Positions 50,796 to 58,620 of a stretch of DNA of 64,000 nt are shown here, piece after piece. Source of the DNA: DATFVA01 sp963771705 (GTDB taxonomy: Bacteria; Bacteroidota; Ignavibacteria; Ignavibacteriales; Ignavibacteriaceae); assembly GCA_963771705.1 (NCBI GenBank), contig CAVYUP010000010.1:62001-126000 (forward strand). Reading direction: 5' to 3'. The notes under the pieces are model-generated. The model did not search any database and had not been told where the DNA came from. It saw only the letters and a program-made list of their open reading frames with translations. The position numbers and the translations under genes are program-made. Position 1 is the first letter of the stretch. The number at the start of each line of letters is the position of its first letter.

Positions 50796-53138
50796 ATGAA
50801 TTCAAAGTTACTATTTTCGTTCGCCATTCTTTTTTCATTTCAGACTTTTTTATTCTCTCAGACTTCTGTAATTCAACAAATTATAAATGACACCAGCAGT
50901 GATTCTCTTGCTTATTTTGTTGCACAGCTGTCGGGTGAAGAATCAGTTATAATAAACGGAACCACGCAGACAATTCTTTCCAGGAATAAAAATCAGCCCG
51001 GGAACAACATAGCCGCGGACTTCATTAAGCAGAAATTTCAGAGCTACGGACTTGCCGCATATGATCAGCAGTTCAGTTCGACCGGAAGAAATGTTTACGC
51101 TGTAAGAACAGGAACAGAGTATCCAAATAAGAAATTCATCATCTGCGCTCACTATGATGATATGCCTTCAGGCACTATAGCACCCGGCGCAGACGACAAT
51201 GGAAGCGGAACCGCGGCAGTTATAGAGGCCGCAAGGATTCTTTCGCAGTATACATTCCCTTTTACCCTTGTTTTTGCGGTATGGGATGAAGAAGAGCAGG
51301 GATTGATAGGAAGCGAATATTACGCCTCACAGGCCGCCCAGGCCGGCGATTCGATCCTTGGAGTGGTTAATATGGATATGATTGCGTGGGATTCCAACAA
51401 CGACAATATATGCAATATTCATACAGCCGATGTCGGTATAACTCACGAAATATTTAATAAAATGGTTGAGCTGAATGCTCAGTACAACATAGGACTGGAT
51501 ATTGTAGAAGTATACCCCCAGCAGCCTTACAGTGATCATGCCTCATTTATTGAGAACGGATACTCTGCGGTGCTGCTGATTGAGGATGATAATGATTTCA
51601 ACGCGTACTACCATACCACAAGTGATCTGCTGGCATTTTATAACACATCTTACTTTAAGAAATCTGCACAGCTGTCATTTGCAGCAATCGCTTCTTATGC
51701 TCTGAACCTTAACCTGCATATAATCCATACTCCATTTGCCTCAGTGGATTATACAGGAGACCTGATTCTGACAGCGGATTTCAGTACAGGACTTAATTTA
51801 GCGACAGGAGCAGCGGGACCGAGATTATACTATAGAACAAGCATGGGCGGAGGCTTCGGCAGCTTTAATGAAATTGAAGGTACACCTTCACGAAGCGATT
51901 ATACATACACATTTACAATACCCGGACAGCAGCTTGGCACAATAGTACAGTATTATATTGCCGCCCAGGATGAGAATGCTTCGATAGTAACAACCCTGCC
52001 GGCAGGCGGCAGCGGATTAAATCCACCTGGAAATATTCCTCCTCCTGAATTCTTCCAGTTCTTTGTAGCTCCTCAGACAACAGCATTTGAAGATACTATA
52101 ATGAATATGAACAACTGGACAGCGGCGGGAACGTGGGGTACGACCGGTTCAAAGTTTGTATCTGCCCCCTATTCGATCACAGATTCACCATCAGGCAATT
52201 ACCAGAGCAATTCTAACTCTGGAATTACTTTGATAAATGCCCTCGATCTCACCGATGCCCTTGGAGCAACCCTGGAGTTTGACGCTCAATGGGCAATTGA
52301 ATCCGACTGGGATTATGCCCAGGCACTAATTTCAACAGATAACGGTGTTAACTGGATTCCCCTTCAGGGACAATATACGAATCCTGGAACAGGCTCATTT
52401 CAGCCTGACGAACCTTTATACGACGGAACCCACCTTACCTGGGTTCATGAAACAATAGATATCAGCGCGTATTCCGGGGCGCAGATAAAACTGCGCTTCC
52501 AGCTGGTTTCTGATGGTTCGTTAAATGAGGACGGATTTTATGTCGATAATATTGTAGTTAAGACATTCAGTGCCGTACCGGTTGAACTTGCTTCCTTTAA
52601 TGCTGTAACAACAGGAACAGAAGTTCATCTTAACTGGCAGACGGTTTCTGAACTGAACAACAAAGGTTTTGAAGTCCAGAGAAAACCCGAAGGCGCAGCG
52701 GAATGGAAATCGCTCGGCTTTATAAGCGGCAGAGGTACTTCAACCGAGAAAGCCGATTATACATTTACGGATAAAAAACCAGCGGCGGGCAGATCATTCT
52801 ACCGTTTGAAACAGATTGATTTTGACGGAACATATAAATTATATAACCCGGTTGAAGTCAGCTTTTCCCATGTCTTCAGTTTCTCGCTGGCACAGAACTA
52901 TCCCAACCCTTTCAACCCGGAAACAAGGATAAATTTCAGTGTAGGGAAAACTGAACTTATTACCCTTAAAGTATTTGATGTGCTTGGGAGTGAAACAGCT
53001 TCATTAGTTAATGAGGTTAAAGAACCCGGAAATTATTCTGTTTCATTTGACGGAAGCAGACTGGCGAGCGGAATATATATTTACAAACTGACAGCCGGTG
53101 CATTTACTTCAACTAAAAAAATGATCCTTACCAAATAA
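50796..53138 (+). CDS. Secreted M28-family zinc aminopeptidase with T9SS sorting domain
   Basis: 780 residues: signal peptide (1-21), M28 catalytic domain (about 60-305), an Ig-like part, a jelly-roll domain (about 425-590), and a T9SS sorting domain ending KMILTK. Zinc ligands and catalytic residues are in place: H119 and the Asp of AHYDDMPSG, D133 of GADDNGSG, E166/E167 of WDEEEQG, D194 of VNMDMI, H248 of YSDHASF. It degrades peptides outside the cell. GGGGAG precedes the ATG. The stop codon touches the left palindrome of the following unit. Confidence 0.92.
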   Translation: MNSKLLFSFAILFSFQTFLFSQTSVIQQIINDTSSDSLAYFVAQLSGEESVIINGTTQTILSRNKNQPGNNIAADFIKQKFQSYGLAAYDQQFSSTGRNVYAVRTGTEYPNKKFIICAHYDDMPSGTIAPGADDNGSGTAAVIEAARILSQYTFPFTLVFAVWDEEEQGLIGSEYYASQAAQAGDSILGVVNMDMIAWDSNNDNICNIHTADVGITHEIFNKMVELNAQYNIGLDIVEVYPQQPYSDHASFIENGYSAVLLIEDDNDFNAYYHTTSDLLAFYNTSYFKKSAQLSFAAIASYALNLNLHIIHTPFASVDYTGDLILTADFSTGLNLATGAAGPRLYYRTSMGGGFGSFNEIEGTPSRSDYTYTFTIPGQQLGTIVQYYIAAQDENASIVTTLPAGGSGLNPPGNIPPPEFFQFFVAPQTTAFEDTIMNMNNWTAAGTWGTTGSKFVSAPYSITDSPSGNYQSNSNSGITLINALDLTDALGATLEFDAQWAIESDWDYAQALISTDNGVNWIPLQGQYTNPGTGSFQPDEPLYDGTHLTWVHETIDISAYSGAQIKLRFQLVSDGSLNEDGFYVDNIVVKTFSAVPVELASFNAVTTGTEVHLNWQTVSELNNKGFEVQRKPEGAAEWKSLGFISGRGTSTEKADYTFTDKKPAAGRSFYRLKQIDFDGTYKLYNPVEVSFSHVFSFSLAQNYPNPFNPETRINFSVGKTELITLKVFDVLGSETASLVNEVKEPGNYSVSFDGSRLASGIYIYKLTAGAFTSTKKMILTK

Positions 53139-53150
53139 CGACATATGTCG
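53138..53150. repeat. Left boundary palindrome ACGACATATGTCG
   Basis: CGACATATGTCG is a perfect 12-bp palindrome that starts right at the peptidase stop. TTACCA lies 4 bp before it, as it does 1 bp before the right copy. Confidence 0.8.
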
Positions 53151-53184
53151 CCTCAGAAAAGATTAAATTAACAAAAAACTGAGG
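53151..53184 (+). promoter_or_regulatory. Hairpin able to cover the ribosome site of the first DUF1670-type gene
   Basis: CCTCAG (53151-53156) can pair with CTGAGG (53179-53184), which contains the GAGG ribosome site 6 bp before the ATG. The 22-base loop is A-rich. This could limit translation or read-through expression. Confidence 0.45.
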
Positions 53185-53190
53185 TGATAA

Positions 53191-54036
53191 ATGAATTTAA
53201 GAAGAAGCTTAATAAACAGACAGCAAATAAAAAGTTCGGAAGGAGAGTTCATCTGGGAATTAGAAAACTCATATGAACTCTCTCCGAAGTTAAGTTCATT
53301 AATACTAATAACAGCCAAAGAATGTTTAATAAGGGAGAATAATTTAAGGGAAGGGCAAATAGAAGTTACAGTAATCGGGATAGAGGAAAGAGCGGGGAAA
53401 GTAATAGAGAAGATGGAAAAGAAAAGAGTCAGGTTGACGATTGATAATGGGATAGAAGACCTGGAGGTCTTAAGGGAAAATGGAAGAGTAGAGCTGCGGA
53501 GAGTAAGGCTGCAGAGGATAAGCCAGGAAGCGATAGAACAGGAAGGAGTCGTAAGTCAAGAAGATTTATCCAAATATTTAGGATGTACAGTAAGGACTAT
53601 TCAAAGAGATATAAGGATTATAAAAAAAGAAGGAATAGAAGTAGTAACCAGAGGATATATTCATAATATAGGCAGATGCCAGACACATAAAGTAAAAATA
53701 ATAAGTATGATGTTAGATGGGATGACCTATAGTGAAATAAAACTAAGATCCAGACATTCGATAGGAGCAATAAAGAGATACATAGAAAGTTTTACAAAAG
53801 TCGTAATGGCACAAAAAAGAGGAATATACAGAGTAAAAGATATAAGTGCAGTAACGGGTTTAAGTGAGGGATTAGTAAAACAGTACGTTGAGTTGTTGAA
53901 GGAAAGCAAAAAAGATAAAACAAGGAGAGAGAATCTCAAGCTGTTGATAGAAAGAAACAGTTACAGAGAGCATATAAAAAAAACGGTAAAGAAGCATTCA
54001 GAGCCTCTGGCAGCTATGATGGGAGGCTTGTTATGA
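53191..54036 (+). CDS. DUF1670-like protein A with three helix-turn-helix units
   Basis: 281 residues, basic, no signal or membrane helix. Residues 1-110 form a mixed domain (FIWELENSYELSPKLSSLIL). Three HTH-like units follow: about 120-145 (VSQEDLSKYLGCTVRTIQRD), 178-198 (TYSEIKLRSRHSIGAIKRYI) and 213-236 (RVKDISAVTGLSEGLVKQYV), joined by an RGY...THK linker. The same layout is found in the next gene, so the two are diverged paralogs. Codons are heavily AGA, AGG, ATA and AAA, unlike neighbours. It is probably DNA-binding; no recombinase or nuclease catalytic motif is visible. Overlap with the next gene is ATGA. I do not know its function. Confidence 0.8.
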   Translation: MNLRRSLINRQQIKSSEGEFIWELENSYELSPKLSSLILITAKECLIRENNLREGQIEVTVIGIEERAGKVIEKMEKKRVRLTIDNGIEDLEVLRENGRVELRRVRLQRISQEAIEQEGVVSQEDLSKYLGCTVRTIQRDIRIIKKEGIEVVTRGYIHNIGRCQTHKVKIISMMLDGMTYSEIKLRSRHSIGAIKRYIESFTKVVMAQKRGIYRVKDISAVTGLSEGLVKQYVELLKESKKDKTRRENLKLLIERNSYREHIKKTVKKHSEPLAAMMGGLL

Positions 54037-54836
54037 GTTTAAATCAGACAAGAGACCGGTATGAAAGCATAAACAAAAGGAACTTTCATCAGGCAATAGT
54101 AAACCTGCTGGAGAATGAATATAAAATATTAGGCTCAAGAAAAGTACTGGATATGCTGGCAGACGATATAGAAGATCTGCACAGGGAATATTATCCGGTA
54201 AGCAACCAGGTAGGGATCGGGGAAATAGTATTCAGAACGACGAAGGATGATGGTCAACGACAGAATTATGGTAAGAGGACAGAAGATTATGCGGCAGTGA
54301 CAGTAGTACTTCCCCTGATAACCGAAGAAGATGTGGAAAGAAGAATCTTCTATAAGAAGGGAGACCGTAACAGTAATTATAAACACCGGGAAGCAAGAGA
54401 TATAGAGACAATGGTAAGGTTGCTGAAGGTCGCCAAGGCACAGGGAGGGTTACTAAGCGGAGCAGAGCTGAGTGTTCTGATGAATAGGAGTCTTAGTACA
54501 ATAAGAAAATATTTAGATGCTTACAGAACTAAAACCGGAGAAATACTTCCGCTGAAAGGATATGTGCTAGACCAAGGGAGTTTACCCACACATAAAGGAA
54601 TCATAATAAGTTTATATGAGCAGGGTGTCTCTCCGGCTGATATAGTATTGAAAACCAGTCACAGCCAGGAAGCAGTAGACAGATATATAAAACAATATAC
54701 GCAGATAAAAAAACTTATAAGAAAAGGAATGGATGAAGAATCTGTTAAAGAAATAACTGGAAGATCTATGAAAGTAGTAAGAGAATACATTAAATTATAT
54801 TATGATCTAAATCCGGGAGAGATTAAAAAACAGTAA
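54033..54836 (+). CDS. DUF1670 protein B with three helix-turn-helix units
   Basis: 267 residues matching the DUF1670 family as I know it: FHQAIVNLLENEYKILGSRK, then VVLPLITEEDVERR, ARDIETMVRLLKVAKAQGG, then HTH units at about 140-160 (LSGAELSVLMNRSLSTIRKY), 200-220 (SPADIVLKTSHSQEAVDRYI) and 234-254 (EESVKEITGRSMKVVREYI). A GYVLDQGSLPTHKGIIIS linker carries the THK motif seen in protein A. The family has no established function and is found in archaea and bacteria. The 4-bp overlap with gene A suggests the two proteins are made together, perhaps as a heterodimer. Purine-rich codon use points to transfer. Confidence 0.82.
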   Translation: MSLNQTRDRYESINKRNFHQAIVNLLENEYKILGSRKVLDMLADDIEDLHREYYPVSNQVGIGEIVFRTTKDDGQRQNYGKRTEDYAAVTVVLPLITEEDVERRIFYKKGDRNSNYKHREARDIETMVRLLKVAKAQGGLLSGAELSVLMNRSLSTIRKYLDAYRTKTGEILPLKGYVLDQGSLPTHKGIIISLYEQGVSPADIVLKTSHSQEAVDRYIKQYTQIKKLIRKGMDEESVKEITGRSMKVVREYIKLYYDLNPGEIKKQ

Positions 54837-54846
54837 AATTTACCAG

Positions 54847-54860
54847 ACGACAAATGTCGT
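54847..54860. repeat. Right boundary palindrome ACGACAAATGTCGT
   Basis: 14 bp, 10 bp past the stop of gene B, differing from the left copy by one base in the core (A for T). Arms ACGACA and TGTCGT are complementary. Confidence 0.8.
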
Positions 54861-54880
54861 AATAGTAAATAGTATATTTA

Positions 54881-54908
54881 TCCGGGGAAGGCAGACACCT
54901 TCCCCGGA
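54881..54908 (+). terminator. Rho-independent terminator after the DUF1670 unit
   Basis: TCCGGGGAAGG, 6-base loop, CCTTCCCCGGA, then TTATTT. The 11-bp stem is perfect. It lies outside the right palindrome, so it may originally have terminated the M28 peptidase gene. Confidence 0.88.
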
Positions 54909-54986
54909 TTATTTCCTGCCTTATCACTATCATTACCTCACCTTTTTATTAACTTTCTGTAAAACAGAAATTACCAGTTTATCCAA

Positions 54987-55490
54987 TTGAGAAATTTATT
55001 TAAATCAGAAAAATCGCTTAAAACCATAGCAGTTTTTGAGTTTTCCAAGGGAATACTTGTACTGCTTGCGGGGTTCGGGGTATTAAGTCTGCTAAATGAT
55101 AATATCCAGGATAAATTTGAGAATTTTGTAGGCCAGTTCAATTATAGTCCCCGGGGAAAAATAACTGCAAGTATTTACGGAGCGATAACCCATCCCCGGG
55201 ATTCCCTGCTGATAATAATTGCATCCTTCGCAATTCTTTATTCTTCTTTAAGGTTCGCGGAAGGTTATGGATTATGGCACCAGGCAAACTGGGCCAAATG
55301 GATAGGATTAATTTCTTCGCTTATCTACCTGCCGTATGAAATCTACGACCTGGCAAGGCACCCGGGAATTCTGCCGGTAGTATTCATAATAATTAATCTA
55401 ATAGTTATATATGTACTATACACTACCATCACAATTAAACACAAGCCTGTTCCCGGTTCGGAAGAATATGAGAGACAAAAAAGAGAATGA
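54987..55490 (+). CDS. DUF2127 family membrane protein
   Basis: 167 residues with four predicted membrane helices. The family block SLKTIAVFEFSKGILVLLAG begins close to the N-terminus and FAEGYGLWHQANWAKW is in the middle. The start is the TTG at 54987, as no ATG or GTG precedes the conserved block; no clear ribosome site is seen. Function unknown. It is convergent with the DUF5335 gene 4 bp away. Confidence 0.82.
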   Translation: MRNLFKSEKSLKTIAVFEFSKGILVLLAGFGVLSLLNDNIQDKFENFVGQFNYSPRGKITASIYGAITHPRDSLLIIIASFAILYSSLRFAEGYGLWHQANWAKWIGLISSLIYLPYEIYDLARHPGILPVVFIIINLIVIYVLYTTITIKHKPVPGSEEYERQKRE

Positions 55491-55494
55491 TAAT

Positions 55495-55869
55495 TCAGGC
55501 GATTCCATCCAGGTTTTCAGGTTTTACAGCTGATCGGAATTTAATCTCCGTAGTATCTCCGGATTCCGATTCGATATAGAGCACCCTCTCTGCTCCATCA
55601 TCGTTTTTGCGTATCGATATATTTTTAACTTTTTCAACATAGTGATTCAGTTCTTCACCATTATGCTCACCAACTATAAAAAAGCGGTTATTGTTTTCAC
55701 CTGCTTCCATATCAAGCGCCACTTCTTTAAGGCTCAGTTCATGGGAAAAATTCTTCTTTGTTCCATCGCGTTCAATTTTCTCCAGAGAAAAGAGCCATTT
55801 CCTATGGATCCTGTTGAACTGGTCTACATAACCCTGCCACTCGCTGACAGGAATTTTTTCAATTGACAT
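55495..55869 (-). CDS. DUF5335 family protein
   Basis: 124 residues, soluble. Pattern SIEKIPVSEWQGYVDQFNR at the start and a row of short beta strands after it (NHYVEKVKNISIRKNDDG) fits the small DUF5335 family. Function unknown. It lies 14 bp after the PEP synthase gene and is the last gene of the stress-type cluster. Confidence 0.75.
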   Translation of the reverse strand: MSIEKIPVSEWQGYVDQFNRIHRKWLFSLEKIERDGTKKNFSHELSLKEVALDMEAGENNNRFFIVGEHNGEELNHYVEKVKNISIRKNDDGAERVLYIESESGDTTEIKFRSAVKPENLDGIA

Positions 55870-55883
55870 ACTTTATCCTATAA

Positions 55884-58298
55884 TTATTGAACAACCTCTT
55901 CTTCACGCATCGCAAGTTTATTCTCAAGTTCAGCCACACGTTTTTTCATATCAAGGACGCTGTCGGGATTAAGCGAAATTGAATCAATTCCTGTTCTCAC
56001 AAGAAAGTCGACCACCTCCGGGTAATCACTCGGTGCCTGTCCGCATATACTAACCTTCGTATTCTTTTTATGAGCTTTCTTAATAAGCATTTCAATCATA
56101 AGTTTAACAGCCTCCTCCCTTTCATCGAAGAGTCCAGACAGTATAGATGAATCCCTGTCGACTCCCAGGGTAAGCTGCGTCAGGTCGTTACTTCCTATGG
56201 AGAAACCATCAAACCTTTCAGCAAACTTTTCAGCCAGAACAATATTAGAAGGAACCTCAGCCATTACAAATATCTTAAGACCGTCCTGTCCTCTTACCAG
56301 TCCGTTATCCGCCAGGGCTTCAAGAACTTTATCTGCTTCATCCAGTGTGCGGCAGAACGGAATCATGATTACGATATTAGTTAAACCTATCTCTTCGCGA
56401 GCTTTTTTAATAGCCCTGCATTCAAGTTCAAAGCCCTCCCTGTACCTTTCGCTGTAATATCGGGAAGCTCCTCTGAAGCCGAGCATAGGATTTTCTTCAT
56501 CAGGTTCAAACTGCCTGCCGCCTATTAATTCAGCGTACTCATTTGTCTTAAAGTCGCTCATCCTTACCACGACATCATAAGGATACTGTGGCGCGGCTAT
56601 CTTTGCGATTCCTCTGGCAAGATGCTCAACGAAATAATCCTCTTTGTTTTCAAAACCCTTTGTAAGCTCACGGATCTTCTTCCTTGCCTCTTTATCTTCA
56701 AGTTCATCATAATGAACGAGCGCCATTGGATGGATCTTAATGATATTATTGATAATGAACTCCATTCTCGCAAGTCCTATCCCCTCATTCGGAAGTCTCC
56801 ACCACCTGAAGGAAGCAGAAGGACTGGCGATATTCATCTGGATACGGGTTTTTGTTTTCGGTATCTCTTCAAGCTTGATATCTTCAACCTCGAAATCAAG
56901 GATTCCGTCATAAACAAAACCATTCTCCCCCTCAGCACACGACATTGTTACCTGCTGCCCGTCCTTAAGGGTTTCGGTAGCCTCACCGGTTCCAACTATA
57001 GCCGGAATACCAAGTTCACGACTAACAATAGCGGCGTGCGAAGTTCTGCCGCCGTAATCTGTTATGATCCCCGATGCACGTTTCATTACCGGCACCCAAT
57101 CGGGATCAGTCATACCCGTAACAAGGATCGCGTCATCCTCAAACCGGTCTATTTCATCGGCGCTTTGAAGCACGAGTACTTTCCCTGCAGCGATAGCGTC
57201 GCCTATGCTGCGTCCTTTTATAATGGGTTCTTTTTTCTCATTCAGTTTATAAGCTTTCATCGACTGCCCGGTCTTCTGCGACTGCACAGTTTCAGGCCGC
57301 GCCTGTACAATAAACAACTCTTTCAGTTCACTATCCTTGGCCCATTCTATATCCATCGGGGTTTTATAATGTTTTTCAATAACCGCAGCCCAGCGCGCAA
57401 GTTTTACAATTTCTTCGTCAGAAAGAACGAAGCTCCTCTGTTCCTTTTTGGATGTCTCCACATTTTTAGTATTCCCGGAATCTCCCCTCGAATAGATCAT
57501 CTTTTTTTCTTTATCGCCAAGCTTCTTTTCTATTATGGGAACAGTATTTTTATTGTCGAGCAGCTTTTTATAAATCTGGTATTCATCAGGATTAACGGCC
57601 CCCTGAACGACATTTTCTCCGAGCCCCCATGCCGCGTTTATTACCACCACATCCCTGAATCCAGTTTCAGTATCGAGAGTGAACATAACCCCGGAGCCGG
57701 CTTTATCAGATCTCACCATTTTCTGCACACCCACAGAAAGAGCTATTTTCATATGGTCAAATCCCTTTTCATTCCTGTAGCTGATTGCCCGGTCTGTAAA
57801 AAGCGAGGCATAACAATTTCTGCAGGCTTCAAGCAGGTCATCTTCACCAGAAATATTCAGGAAACTTTCCTGCTGACCCGCAAAACTTGCATCCGGAAGA
57901 TCTTCGGCCGTGGCGCTGCTTCTGACTGCGACATCAACATTTTTCGTTTCGTACAAATCACTTAAATTTCTGTATGCTTTATATACCGCCTGCTTTATCT
58001 CTCCCGGGAATTCATTATTCAGGAACAACTTCCTGATTTCCCTGCCGATATGAGCGAGATTTGAATTATCACTTTTAAGCTTTCCAACCAGAGATCTGAT
58101 CTTTTCTTCCGTATCATTCTGCTTCAGAAACTGCCGGTAGGCTTCAGCGGTAGTTGCAAAGCCGTCGGGCACCCTTATACCGTCAGGTTTCAGCGAAGAT
58201 ATCATTTCACCCAGAGAAGCATTCTTGCCCCCTACTATTTTAACATCATCGTTATTCAGAGTATCGAACCACCGGATATACTTTTTATCATCTTCCAT
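55884..58298 (-). CDS. ppsA: Phosphoenolpyruvate synthase
   Basis: 804 residues, the normal length. N-terminal ATP-grasp domain (LGEMISSLKPDGIRVPDGFA, ending near DIEWAKDSELKELFIVQARP), the phospho-histidine domain with GGRTSHAAIVSRELGIPAIV, and the PEP-binding barrel with MLGFRGASRYY and the C-terminal catalytic Cys in KVSICGQAPSDYPE. It converts pyruvate, ATP and water to PEP, AMP and phosphate (EC 2.7.9.2). It lies 15 bp after a Sll1863-like gene and among stress-type genes, so its role here may include stress or stationary-phase carbon metabolism as well as gluconeogenesis. Confidence 0.93.
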   Translation of the reverse strand: MEDDKKYIRWFDTLNNDDVKIVGGKNASLGEMISSLKPDGIRVPDGFATTAEAYRQFLKQNDTEEKIRSLVGKLKSDNSNLAHIGREIRKLFLNNEFPGEIKQAVYKAYRNLSDLYETKNVDVAVRSSATAEDLPDASFAGQQESFLNISGEDDLLEACRNCYASLFTDRAISYRNEKGFDHMKIALSVGVQKMVRSDKAGSGVMFTLDTETGFRDVVVINAAWGLGENVVQGAVNPDEYQIYKKLLDNKNTVPIIEKKLGDKEKKMIYSRGDSGNTKNVETSKKEQRSFVLSDEEIVKLARWAAVIEKHYKTPMDIEWAKDSELKELFIVQARPETVQSQKTGQSMKAYKLNEKKEPIIKGRSIGDAIAAGKVLVLQSADEIDRFEDDAILVTGMTDPDWVPVMKRASGIITDYGGRTSHAAIVSRELGIPAIVGTGEATETLKDGQQVTMSCAEGENGFVYDGILDFEVEDIKLEEIPKTKTRIQMNIASPSASFRWWRLPNEGIGLARMEFIINNIIKIHPMALVHYDELEDKEARKKIRELTKGFENKEDYFVEHLARGIAKIAAPQYPYDVVVRMSDFKTNEYAELIGGRQFEPDEENPMLGFRGASRYYSERYREGFELECRAIKKAREEIGLTNIVIMIPFCRTLDEADKVLEALADNGLVRGQDGLKIFVMAEVPSNIVLAEKFAERFDGFSIGSNDLTQLTLGVDRDSSILSGLFDEREEAVKLMIEMLIKKAHKKNTKVSICGQAPSDYPEVVDFLVRTGIDSISLNPDSVLDMKKRVAELENKLAMREEEVVQ

Positions 58299-58312
58299 TT
58301 ATCATTCTTTCT

Positions 58313-58594
58313 TTATGAATACAATTTTTTCTGTATAACAGCATAATCCTCCCCAATCTGCCTGTCTATTTTGTTTATTTCCTCTCTTATAGTTTCAAAA
58401 TTATCGCGGCCCGGATTCTTGAATTCCTCAACTTTAGTTTTCATCTCATCAAGTTTCAGCAGCATATCTTCGAAAAGATCTGAAATATCAACCGATGAAT
58501 TATTAAGTTTTGCCTGGAGTCCTACAAATTTTGTTCTCCATTCGACAATCTTTTTTTCACCCTTCAATATTTCTTCATCCTGAAATGCCAACAT
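58313..58594 (-). CDS. Sll1863-like small stress protein, coiled coil
   Basis: 93 residues, helical, charged. Pattern EKKIVEWRTKFVGLQAKL then DEMKTKVEEFKNPGRDNFET resembles the Sll1863-family stress proteins. An AGGAGG lies six bases before the ATG. It lies between the erythromycin esterase-like gene and ppsA on one strand, consistent with one operon. Confidence 0.7.
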   Translation of the reverse strand: MLAFQDEEILKGEKKIVEWRTKFVGLQAKLNNSSVDISDLFEDMLLKLDEMKTKVEEFKNPGRDNFETIREEINKIDRQIGEDYAVIQKKLYS

Positions 58595-58620
58595 TTTAAC
58601 CTCCTCAGTTTATGAACAAA

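Larger units (their letters stand above)
53138..54860 (+). mobile_element. Candidate compact mobile unit: DUF1670-type gene pair bounded by palindromes
   Basis: 1.72 kb holding two overlapping genes of distinct, purine-rich composition between two nearly identical palindromes (13 bp, ACGACAWATGTCG). No known transposase motif, terminal inverted repeat longer than the palindrome, or classical IS feature was found. Insertion just after the peptidase stop codon and before the intrinsic terminator supports foreign origin. Mobility is inferred, not shown. Confidence 0.5.

Noticed and set aside
53138..54860. Standard insertion sequence
   Set aside because: No DDE, HUH, serine or tyrosine recombinase motif, no long terminal inverted repeats, and no clear target duplication apart from the palindromes.
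56622..57965. 447-residue open frame antisense to ppsA
   Set aside because: It lies wholly within a well-supported gene in the opposite direction, has an unlikely composition rich in F, I and H, and shows no motif or ribosome site.
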